This document shows, one piece after another, positions 12,801 to 24,800 of a stretch of 64,000 nt of DNA (position 1 is its first letter; each line of letters starts with the position of its first letter). The notes beneath the pieces were generated by a model that was not told the origin of the DNA, did no database searches, and saw nothing but the letters and a program-made list of their open reading frames with translations. The position numbers and the translations under genes are program-made. This stretch comes from Hyposmocoma kahamanoa (lineage: Eukaryota > Arthropoda > Insecta > Lepidoptera > Cosmopterigidae). The stretch covers positions 1,971,943 through 2,035,942 of the forward strand of contig NW_020653750.1 of assembly GCF_003589595.1 (NCBI RefSeq). Reading direction: 5' to 3'.

Positions 12801-15800
12801 CTGCCCTTCAATCAGTGATTTGCTATGGCAATAGGTAAAACGATTAAATTGCATAGTGAACCCTATAAGCATCGAAAATTTGTTAAAAACGGAGTTTTAA
12901 TAAAACCAAATTGCGTTGCGTTTGTATGGCACTGCAGAACAGTGAGTTATCTAGTGGGCCAAAATCTAATTAGTGTAATTGTCTCATCCGATCTTTTAAG
13001 CTAGTTGCTTTGGTTAACCTTTTATTAGAGCTTTGTTGAGCTTTCGCTATGAATTTGTCATAGTCATTAATATAATCTTTATATTAGGTGAAAATGAGAT
13101 GCTGCCCCACATGCCCCTACTTCTGGTGCTATCGCAGACGGGTTTATTGACGATATTCAACGTCATTAACTTGAAGAAAGATGCTCCTGCACTGTGCACA
13201 CCGCCACAGCAATTTGCTCTACCCGGGACTTCAATGACTAGGTATGGTGTTGGTAGTTATGTACTTATGTTGTTGTTAGTATTTCTGTACTACAAACTTT
13301 ATGTGTAGTATAAATGCCAAAATACACATATCTGTATACAATATACGTATATGTATAGCATTATATATATGTAGCATTACCATTCGAAAATAACAAAAAA
13401 GTCTCATATGTTTAACCGACTTAAAAAAAAGAAGGATGTACTCAATTAGACTTTTTTGTATGTATGCTACTCGATAACTGCCGGCATTTGTGAATCGATT
13501 TTGTTGATTCTTTTTTTTTTGTTGTAAAGAAGGTACCTCGGTAGTGGTCCCATTTACATTTGAAGAAAATATTCAACCTCTAGAGTTTGCAAACTATGGA
13601 TATATCCGGTTTCACGTATTTTCCGGTAACCGATTTCTATAAAACTTGACAAATAGATGTACTTCCACGCACTTTTGAGGTCGGTTTTTTTTTTCATAAA
13701 TGTGTCCTCGAACCTTACGGTTCTGAAAAAAAGTGCTTCGATTGAAATTTAAGCCCTAAAATACGAATCTGCGGTTGAAATTTTGATTCCGCCATTTTCC
13801 GAGATGCCCGCCATACCTGTCAATTTTCTGCTTTTTGACGTCATTTTTGACATAGAAAAAGAGCGGGTGCGTAAAATTAATGTAGGGGAATAATAATGGG
13901 AAGAATTTGGTGAATATCACATAGGAAAGTGCTCCGCATCAGGTAGGACACCAGCTGTCTGGCCAAAGTATACGTCTTGGCTTCGAGGTTTCCAAATAAA
14001 TGATAATCACACCCAGAACACTTTCTATCGGAAGTGAAAAATATTCGAATTTGCCGCGGCACTGCAACTGTTATGGACAGCCGTGTCGCTTACCACCAGA
14101 CGCACTACTTGTTCGTCCCGTCATTTGGTATCATAAAAAAAGACAAAAGAGTAGATGAAGAAGAAAATATGTATCTAACATTTATATTTTATTTATTTGT
14201 TATGCAGTGAACTGCCTAGTGACGTACCTGAACCGACAACTACTTCCGTAGCTCCGACACCGGCGCCTCAAACAGCTGCACCGCAACCAACTTTACCACA
14301 ACCAACTGAACCACAACCCGTTGCAGCACAACCTGTTATGCCACAATCAGTTACGCCACAACCTGTTGCACCACAACCTGTTATACCAAAGCCTGTGGTG
14401 CAACATGTACCCTCAAAGGTACCTTCATTTTTATTTACTTAAATTTGTTCATGTAGGAATCTTTCCGTGTATCAACTTTGACATTTTTTTATGAGATCAT
14501 TGTGATTGGGTGAAACATATTTTTTATTTACTTCGACTGTCTTTGCAATCGCTTGTATTTGATGTGATGTGTGTCAACAACAGGCTCAGCGTCACGCTTA
14601 ATTTTTAAATATAACTCTTATGCTACTCGTACATATAATAAGAACTGCCCCAAACTGTAAAGCCAAGGCAAATTGACTGTATAACAATGAGATATCTTGA
14701 GTTGCATTAAGGGCAAGTTCGTACGGCCCGATCAAGGCGAATTTAGCACGACCAAAATAAGGTCATCCTGAAAAAACACTGATGCGTGTTGATGAGACGA
14801 AAGGATTTGTCAGAATTATAGCAAGTGGAAAGTTGTCTATCCCAATGATAAAAGAGTGTGAAGCATGTTTATGTATAAATATGTAATGCATTCATTTCAA
14901 ACCGACACGAGATTGATTGCAAATTTTTGAAAGCCTAATACTGTGAATTAAATTATTTGATTTCTTGCAAAATACATTTCCGATCATACCTAGGCAACTT
15001 ATCATGTTGGAATTAAATTATAAATTGGAATTTTTTTAATTTGTTTTGGTATGTACAAACAGTCATTACAATATTAATCAATACAGAAAAAAAAAACTTT
15101 ACTATAGACAACGAGTACTTACCGAATATTACACTTAAATAGTTATAACATAGGCTAAAAAGGATTAAATAATAAAATGACATTAGGAAGCTTTTACTAC
15201 CATAATTAATCGATCGAAGGAATTTTTCTTACCGTACGATCTTTGTATTAATAAGAATTGTAACATACTAGTGGAGTGATTTCACATAAAATAATTGAAT
15301 GACATAGTAGTTTAACATCGTTATATTCAATACATATAAATTATAATTAAAAGCGATATATAATTTGTTGCTTAGTGGTAATTATTATGTTTATATATTA
15401 TTATAGTTGTTGCCTGGTTATATATAGCCATGTACAAATTTGTCTATCCAATGCATAATGTAACTAATTCTGAACATCAGTGGAAACTGTTTTGACTAGT
15501 GTTTGTTTCATATGTCATAATCATCACCATATCAGCTGGAAGACGTCCACTGCTGAACATAGTGAACGTGGTTTTAGTGCTATGACAACGTTGCTTATTA
15601 AAAAGAGAAATCGTTTGCATGTTACCGAACGTGGTGACTTGCGGCTGTTCTTGAGTAAACTGGAAACTGATAACAATAAACTTATTAAACTGCGTCAGAT
15701 TCATCCTTCACATTAGTTTTTATATTAGAATCGATTATGTTTCTTTTATATACTATGTTATTTTGAATAAAAGATACTCTGTCTGAATAATATAAAGTTG

Positions 15801-18800
15801 CGTTTCAATAATCATTCTCATTGGCAGGTGTAGCCCGTAAGAGTTAACTTGAGACCTGAGCGCCGTTGTGTACTACCTACTGCGCTCAGGCCTCAAGTTA
15901 ATTCTTGCGGGTTATAGTAAAGGTCTCGTTTAGAATGAATGTTTAATCTCCGCTAATCTAGCTCACAATAATTAATTTAATTTGAAGTTATAGTGGTTTT
16001 TAAGTAGGTGAAAAAATGGGGGCGCTAACAAATAATTTATTCTCAAAGTGGGCAGTAGACAAAATAAGTTTGGGAACCCCTGACGTAGAGAAATGCCGAG
16101 CATTGCTCGCTCCATAGCTCGTTGAGTGACTTTGAGCTTTTTTATGAGGCCCATAGTAAGCCATCACGTCTCAGAGCCGTAGGTCATCGCTGGCGACACG
16201 CACTGCTCGAAGTCTTTTGTCTTCAAGGACTGCGTTGTTGCGGACGAGTTGACATCCCGGAGCTTCCCGAAAGCTGCTCAACCGAGTCGGATTTGACGAT
16301 TGACCTCTTTCTCGAAGTTGGCCCTGCCTAATTGGACGGTTTGTCCGAGGTAGACATACTCGTTAACAACTTCGAGAGTAGAGGTTCCCACTGTTATTGG
16401 GCTGGATACGACATGGACATACGATATAAGTTTCGTCTTGTCCATGTTCATTTTTAGGCCCACCTGCTGGGAATCTATTGAGGTCACCGAGCATGGTGCC
16501 AAGCTCTTTCAACGATTCTGCCATGACCACAATATCGTCAGCAAATCGAAGGTGAGTGATGTACTCGCCATTGATGTTTTGACGCCGAGTCCTTTCCAGT
16601 TCAGTAACTTGAAGGCGTCCAATGCAGTGGTGAACGTTTCGGAGAAATTACGTCTCCCTGTCGCACTCCTCTTTGCTATTGGATAGACCTTGAGCACTGG
16701 TCCTAGAGTCGAACTGACATAGTGGCGTCAGTACAAACACTTCGATGTATCGATAGTCAATGTGCAAATGGCACCGTTGTAGAGGCAGTTTTCACCCTAT
16801 TGATCACCAAAACATTGTTGAATATCTCTCTTGTCGGTCAATATAAAGTCTATCTCATTCCTTGTGACACCATCGGGACTTAACCAGGTGCATTTCATTT
16901 GAGGCAGTTTTTGGAAGAAGGACTTCATCATAAAGAGTCCCTCCTTTTTCATAAAGTCGGCCAGCCTTTGGCCCTTGGCATTTCGATGCCCATAACCAAA
17001 TTTTTCCACTCACGTCTCATCAACCGTTCGACTGCCCAGTTTGGCGTTGAAGTCCCCTATGACAACATTGAAGTGTGTTTGGGAGGTATGCAGGCTTGAC
17101 TGATGTCCTCATACATAGCCTCTACCTCCTCATCTGGGTGTGTCGAGATCGGTGCGTAGACCTGTATGACCTTCAGCGAGTAGCGCATGGATACTCTGAG
17201 TATAGGGTACGCATCCCTCCATCTCCATCCATTTGTTGACGACAAACCCGACACCACCCTGGGACTGCGCTCACCTTCCCTGAAGTAGAACAAGTTGCCG
17301 GATTTCAGGGCTATCGTGTCCGCGTGCAGGTGAGGTTGGCTATTGAGCATCGTAGGTGTTGGGTGGCGCCCCTTACACCCCATACGTGTTATAATGAAAT
17401 ATATTATATGATGCTGTATGTTTCCCAAATAAATAAAATAAACAAAAAAAAAACACATTTTTCAACCAAATACGAGTAGTAAAACCATAGGTGCTTAAAC
17501 ATATTTGTACATAAAACTAAAAAAATTAATTGGGATGTAAACTCAAGACCGCGCGACCCCAGGCTTCGCAGGCAGACTCGGCCCATTACGCCACTAAGCG
17601 GCATCATTACTACTAAATAGTTTGCTGTGGATGCTTATCTTAAATCTGATCAATAAGATACCAAAAATATCAGTATCTCAAAATGTATTATAATGTAACG
17701 AACGATGAAAATAACTTTCTCGTATAATTCTTATATTATGTTGTTATTATACTGGAAAATCTCTCGTTACATACGCACGGGGCAGTAGAATAGTACTTTG
17801 CATTCTATAGCACATTTAAGACGTCTGTTATCTAAGTATTCATTAAAAACTCATGATTTGTTACCATTCTAGCCGCAGGCCATAACTCAACCGATTCAAA
17901 CCACACAAAATACAATGTTTGGTGTTCCTACGAGTATTTTTTCGGCGGCACAGTCGCAATTTGGACAAGCTCTTTCTGCAGGTAAACCTTTTCATTTATG
18001 CAGTAGAATGGACTAGAAAGATATTATGTTTCCTTTTAAAGAATTTAGCGTGGTACAATATATAGTATGAAATAAATATTTAGACTTATTCACTTTACAG
18101 TTAAACAATTTGATATATTTTTATGTGGATGGATAAATAACTCCGTTTCATATATCTAGAGTAGAGTAAGAATATAAGGGTCAATTTATTGTTCGTGTAC
18201 AATAACAAATATTTGTAAAAGTAAGTAATAATGCTTTCAAAGATTTTTTTATAGTTGCTAGTCTAGTCTGGGAATCGAACCAATCAAATGTGAAAAAGAA
18301 ATATTCTGTGTTTTTGTGATGCCAATCGAAAGTGTCAATTGTTAATTCGTTTTAAGTAACATAACATTTTAAATTAATGAAACACCGTTCAATTACAGAA
18401 TATATGTACAATACTTACAATGTTACTTACTTTTAAAAATAAAATAAAGATTTTTCCTTTTTTATCTACTATATAATTTTGGCTTCGTGTCGCGTAGATG
18501 TGGGACACCCTGTATATTATTATTTTTTTAATTGACTAATATTCAGTTTTGCCTTTTTTATTTCTCCATATTGCGAACTCCTTGCTTTAATAGTAGGGGT
18601 TGCACGCTGGCATTGTCTATTAATCGTGATATACTTGTTGGTAGAAGCTTAGAGGATAGAAGGAACGATCCCGTGACTTGATTGGCAGAACTAGCTGGCT
18701 TCTAACTTTGGCTATATACACGATGCTTCTAGCTAAACAAAAACAGCGAAAGTGTAACCAAGGAGTTTGCGACACTCCACCATATGGATTGTTAAATGGA

Positions 18801-21800
18801 TAGATTCACTATAAGATTACAAATAATCTTCGGTATACTGTTTAATTACTTCATAGTAGTCTGATGCTGAAGATGATATTTAAGTTCTTGTTTACTATTT
18901 GCGGTCACGTTATTGAAAATTTGAGAAAATAAAACACATTTTTTTAAATATTTTACATTTCTTTGGCTTATTTTGTATTAATCTTTTTTAAAATTCGCTT
19001 TTCAGCATCCGCCCAGCCGAAGGTTGAACAAAAGCCAAAACCGGTTGAAGTGAAGTCGGCACCTCCTGTGGCTGCTTCACCATCGCTATTTAACCCAGCT
19101 CCTCAGGTTAGTATGCTTTTGATGCCTTATGATTTTGGTTGTCAAAAACACGTACTTTTTATGTTCTATATTTGTATATATCTGAAATGCAACGTGTACT
19201 TCACCAAATAACGAGAATTTGCCACAATAGGCACGTTTCTCAAGTGGATCTGTGATCGTTATAAAACTGACTGACTTGGTTTTATCCTTTTGTTTATCCA
19301 CGGTATGCACTGGATGATATCGAGTGGTTTCAATAAAAAACGGGAAGCACACAGCTATAGTACGTTATTACATTTCATTTATTGGTGACATTTTTATTTC
19401 ATATTATTTAATAACATAATTATGTACTTTAGTACCATTTAAAGTAATATTATAGAGAAAAAAAATGTGGGCTGCACCACTTTTGCGCTGATAGCCTCAA
19501 ATAACTTTTACTACCTCACATCGTTATTCATAACATAATTTAGTATATTTTATCAAATCATAATGAAATATACTAAGTGTTATCACATCTATTCGTCCAA
19601 AATGTATGAAATATAGGAAAGCAAATTTTTAAATAGGTTCCATGGTAATAGTTACTCCATTTGTTGTTGTTGGAATCACCCCATAAAATATTATGAAATA
19701 AAAAAAACCTGTATAGAGGTTATCTCAAAGATTGCTAAGTAATAATGCATAAACTATTATTTTAAATGCACCTAAATTACCAGCCTCTGCAATTTTATTG
19801 AACATTGTACAAATTATTTCGCAATTTAATTTCGTTCTTATAACAGGTTCAGCTAAACCTGAAACCTCCACCGCCGTCAGTGCAATCTCAGCCAACACCT
19901 GACATGAATGCAGCGCGCAAAGCTGAACAAGAAAGAGCCAACAAACTGAAAGCTGATCAGGAATTGAGGAACATGCTTGTGAAAGAAGTTAACGATTTCC
20001 AATTGGAGCTCTATAAATTTCTCGTCGCTAGTCAAGAAATGCAGATTAAGGTAAATTTTGTTGTTAAAGTACGCACACTGACAATACGAATAAATGCTCT
20101 TTAAGCGAAACTTTAAAACTTCCGAAACCGTTTATTACAACGCCACAACACAAAAATATACAAAAAAATAATAAAAAAAAAGACAAAGCAAAAGTAAAAC
20201 AAAAAATAAAATAACAAAAAACAATGAAGCAGCGCAAACGTGAATTAAGTTAGTTGCAGGCGGAAGTTGCAAAAAAAATCAATTTATTTNNNNNNNNNNG
20301 TTATCACAACCAGTAGCACTATCGTTTTTTAAGCTTACAATTAACTAGCTGACCGCATAGATTTATAAACCGGGTTAGAACGTGCGGATTCCCGTCGAAC
20401 TCGGGCACTACTCTAAGCGATTTATAGATCGAGTCAATATTTTCGGAATGAGCCATGGTTTCGTCTAAGTTACGTCTCTCGTCAATTACTCTAAGCCTCC
20501 TATTAATACACCTACTATTATTTCGTAACCTAATATTCCGCGATTGTTTCGGATGAAAAATCTTGAACACTTTAATCTAAAAATTACACACACAAAAAAA
20601 ATCTATCAAATAAAATGCACGATAGTTATAAAATAACGATGTAAAATACAACATAGAATAGGATAAAAATAGGACAGAAAGGACTATGAAAGATTCAGAG
20701 TACTTACAACATTTCTTTTGCCGAATCGATGTCTGGATTCCTTCTGCTCCGCAACCACGTAGATTCTGATTCGTCGGTGCCCGTAATCGATTTACGTTAA
20801 TATTCGACGAATCCTACCGACTGCGCCAATTAAGTTAGTTGCAGGCGGAAGTTGCAAAAAAAATCAATTTATTTAATTAATTTTAATAAAGAAAAATAAT
20901 AATTAAATAAATAAAATAATAAAATTACAATTTAAACTACAACTAAAATGTATGATAGGTGACCGAAGTTAGATCAAGAATGACTTGATATTTGATGCGC
21001 CGGGCCGCCTTCCTTTCCTTTGACGTCAATGCCGACACGTTGAATTGGAAGCACGGGGCTGACGCTGCACTGTTGCCTCGTGCCGCACTATTGTATTGGG
21101 GTCGAAGCTTATTCGGCGATTCCCTTATGTTGGCCTCGCGTAACACGTGTGTGTCGCGTATATAAACTAAATTGAATTACGTAAATATTTATACAATGTA
21201 GTATATTATGTTCTTATGTTGTGTATATTTGTCGTAAAGGGCTAGAATACAAAAATTGTGTTATCATCGAAGAAAAAGTTTTCCCCCGGTTTTGTAAATC
21301 CAAATTCTCAACAAGGACTTATGGAAAAGACGTTTAATATACTAGTTTCAAAATAGCGTAATAGTTTTTGATCAATCAAACATTAAATCCGGAAAAATAG
21401 TTTCATTTCCTATGTGTAACAATCGCGAAAACCTAAGAACTCGACAATCAAACATTGTTTAAGCTTAGGGCACTTAATACTGAAAATGCGTGATGGTTCG
21501 AATTATGTGTCCGGAAGTGTATAAAATAATTTATTTGATGCATACATTGGGCCATCGCTGCGGAATAGGAGCAATTATAATGAACCAGCAGTGAAACTTA
21601 GTTACACGCAAAAGAAAAAAATACAGTTGAACCACTGTCTTAGAAGTTTTTATTCTACATTTGGCATTATTGTTCTGTATACTATAGGGCCCTTAGAGTA
21701 AAGTTGTTGAATGTGGAACCCTAAAAAATAAAACAATACCTTTACATATCCAGTTCTTAAGTTTTCACGATCATCGAGTATATAACCAGAAATAGAGACG

Positions 21801-24800
21801 AAATGTCATTTAATTTGTTTGAAAACTATTCTGCCAAATCATTACGTTGAAAACTGCGGTCCGATTGGCCAGCTCGAAATTCGAAACAATTGATGGGTGT
21901 CATATAATGGACTAAAATTTAAAACTTACATATTTAATTACCGATTAAATTTGATTCTGTTTGTTTTGTAATTAGATGTTTTTCTGCTTTTCCCACACCA
22001 CCGCATGGAACCCCTCATTGTTAGAGATGTTATTTTTATTACAATAAATACACAATATTTTTGGAATATACGGACGGAGACGTACACACAGGTCAGTTGT
22101 TGGTGCTGTATTATTTCTAATTTGTGATTTCAACGCAAACGAGAGTTGATATTTAAAAGTGATATAAGGCCCATTTGCCTGAGGAGTTGCCAGGGATGCC
22201 CTTTTTCGTCTCTCTTACTGGTTATATTCTCGATGTTCACGATTGTTACACATTAGATATGAAACTATTTTTTCAGAATCTAAATCGCGTATATTTGTTT
22301 TTTATTTCAAACAAACCAACGTTTCAGACCCTTTGCAAGTCCCATGGTCACGACTGACTGAGAAGGTAAAGTCAGTTATGTCTAATATTAATGTAAACCA
22401 CCCTATTTTTGGCTATACTTACAAAAGTTAATAATTAAATACTTCTTTGTTTTCCTTTTTTGTGTTTTTTTATTTGTTTACTACATGTGCTTTGCAAATT
22501 ATTGTATTTTGTTTCAATACGATTTTTTATTAAATTAAATGTATTATTAATTTATTATAATATATACGTAGCCTAACATAATAATTATAAAACAAAAACC
22601 GATAAAAACCGTAGACTTACATCTATTTGCCAGTTTCATTGAAATCGGTTCCCAGAAAGTGCGCGAAACCGTATTCATCCCCTAGCTTGCCACCATTAGA
22701 GGTGGAATATTTTTTTCAAATTTAAATGGGACCAATACTGCGGTACTCTTTTTCCAACAAAAAAAGAATCGTCAAAATCGGTTCACAAATGCTGGAGTAA
22801 CTCCGTAACATACGCACAATTTTTTTAATCGTTTAAAAATAACCTTTACAGTTCGAACAAGATTTGGAATCTATCGATTCCAATTTCAACTTCCAATCGC
22901 TGGACCCAGAGCAGCTAAAGAAAGACTGCTCTCTAGAAGAGTTACGCGCCGATATAGTGCAACTCAAGTTGGAATTGGTCCGCGCTTGCGCTGTTGTCGC
23001 GGAGGCCAGGACGCATGCTGAGTGAGCATTATTTTAGTGTACCTATTACAATATGTAGCTGTGCTAGTTCAGATAACCATAACGTCAGACAACATTATAC
23101 AATGCACTCTAAGGTTTGCATTTTTCTCATATCGTCTCTTTGAGTCATATGAATTTTATCCCTGTCTATACTATACCTAAAGAACAATGGCAAAATCGTA
23201 GTTAATAGAATTCGTTAGCGTCCTTAATTGTTTTATTTACCAGTTTGAATAAAATAAATTATCGAGTTCTTAGGTTTTCACGGTTGTTACACATAGAAAA
23301 TGAAACTATTTTTCCGGATTTAAGTTGCGTATATTTGTTTTTTCAAACAAACCGTGACCATGGGATCTGTAAAGGGCCCGAAACGTTGGTTTACTTGAAA
23401 AAAAAAAACAAATTTACACGATTTAAATCCGGAAAAATAGTTTCATTTCCTATAAAATAAATTAATCCGATTTTGCAAATTACAATAGCAGCCTATCTAA
23501 GCCTGGAAATAAAATCACATTCAAAAGAAACTCCAATGACGAATAGGTATATAACCGGACTGATATCTGTCAGTTATATAAACTGTCAGTTTTTTAAATT
23601 TCTTAGCCTTGAGCGACATCTAGCCGCCAAAAAAAGAATATCTGTAACTACGTAAAGATACGGTCCACATTTAGTTCACGTAATATCTAACTTTCTGATT
23701 CAACTCATTTGTAATAAGCTAATAAAGGATTACCTACTTCATTACAAAAAAAAGTAGATAATTTCCTCTCTGAAATGCCAACCGAGAAAATGGTAAAACT
23801 GACAAAAAAAACCTGAAATCAGGGATGAATGGCACGTTTCACAAAATAATAATTTGTGTCCGAGTTATCAGTGCAATAGTCTGTGGTGTGTATTAATTAA
23901 CTCAGTTTTTTCGTTATGGCTTAACTTCATGCCTTTTGACCATATCAGTATAAAAAACAATTTGCTGCTCTGAACTTTCGTCGCGTCACAAACCCACGGC
24001 ACCATTCACTTCTATTAACTCTATTTGAGGCTTCTGTAGTTTATTTTGATATAATAATACACCGAATAAATTTTATTCAATTACGTAACACATAACCTCC
24101 AAAACTTCAAACTTCAAACTATCTTTAATTCCAGACTTCTCAGAATAGTAAACCCAAATCAAAATTTGTTCAGGCATTTCAACTGTTTATGTATTTTCAC
24201 ATATTTTTCATAAACAGACGCATACAAATTATGTCAACAAAAAATTGAGATTGAGAGTTTGCCATTGTCCTTTTTACCATTGGTACACTACGTCTCCCTC
24301 TCTGTTTAGCTCTCCTCAATTTCAAAGGTTGTCTAGACGAGATCGGTTTCAGCGACAAAGTCGCCTCTGCTCACATTAATTCTAAGTTGTCTATGTACCG
24401 TTTATGTTTTTCTGTGTGAACAATAAAATGTACTTCTATTTATCTGTCTTGCTATGCATGTCGCAGAAGTTCATTAATTCTAAAACATGTGAAATCACCG
24501 GCATTGGCCTAACTAATGCCCGTTTCCTGGATCTCTGTCTAGTATTAAGACTGACATTAGTACCCTTTCACAGAGCAAAAGATCTACATCAATGGACACA
24601 GACAGATCCACTGACAATAAAACGCGTGGCGTCAGTTCAGAAACTGGCGTACTACGTGCAAACGCAACTTGATCAAGCACACAGGGCGCTTGATCACAAG
24701 TGGAACGAGATAGCTGCTAAGGATTCGCAGTTTCATAAGTAAGTTTATATATTAATATAGCATGATATTTTTTGAGTATACACAACTGGTGACGTTGTAT

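Larger units (their letters stand above)
3830..13241 (+). other. Nup214: Nup214 exons 1-9: N-terminal beta-propeller
   Basis: These nine exons encode about 400 residues, close to the size of the human Nup214 propeller (residues 1-407). Matching landmarks are VSSSKYGVVFVG near the start (human AVSNKYGLVFAG), then ALQWNPCVPDTLAIVFFDG, CWSPKGKQLVTGNSDGT (human CWSPKGKQLAVGKQNGT), and PLLLVLSQTGLLTIFNVIN (human PVLMLLSTDGVLCPFYMIN). In the family this domain binds the DEAD-box helicase DDX19/Dbp5. The start ATG at 3830 has the context CAAAAATGG and yields MDVQFGPNAVDEP, matching the short leader of the family. Confidence 0.92.
14208..19106 (+). other. Nup214: Nup214 exons 10-12: proline/glutamine-rich linker
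   Basis: Exon 10 (14208-14418) encodes a run of PQP-type pentads such as LPQPTEPQPVAAQPV, repeated about ten times. Exons 11 and 12 (17873-17981, 19006-19106) add isolated FG and LF motifs (MFGVPTSIFSAAQSQFG, SLFNPAP). The repeat is visible in the DNA as CCACAACC-type units, so unit number could vary between individuals. The segment links the propeller to the coiled coil. Confidence 0.85.
20239..21149 (-). mobile_element. LTR retrotransposon (17.6/297-like) with internal assembly gap
   Basis: In Nup214 intron 13, read on the minus strand: a 318-bp 5' LTR (21145-20828) begins TGTTACGCG and ends CTTAATT. A primer-binding site follows at 20827-20809 (GGCGCAGTCGGTAGGATTC, which resembles tRNA-Ser sites of Drosophila 17.6/297 elements). 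Next comes the start of gag (20570-20319, with VPEFDGNPHVLTRFINLCG). Ten Ns follow at 20290-20299. The last 47 bases of the 3' LTR are at 20289-20243. The 4-bp duplication CGTG flanks both outer ends (20239-20242, 21146-21149). The missing pol and most of the 3' LTR must lie in the gap, whose real length is unknown. Confidence 0.85.

Noticed and set aside
24404..24573. Upstream part of the 112-codon frame before Nup214 exon 15, starting MFFCVNNKMYF
   Set aside because: It is intron sequence; the acceptor at 24573 and the exon 14 phase fit a start at 24574.
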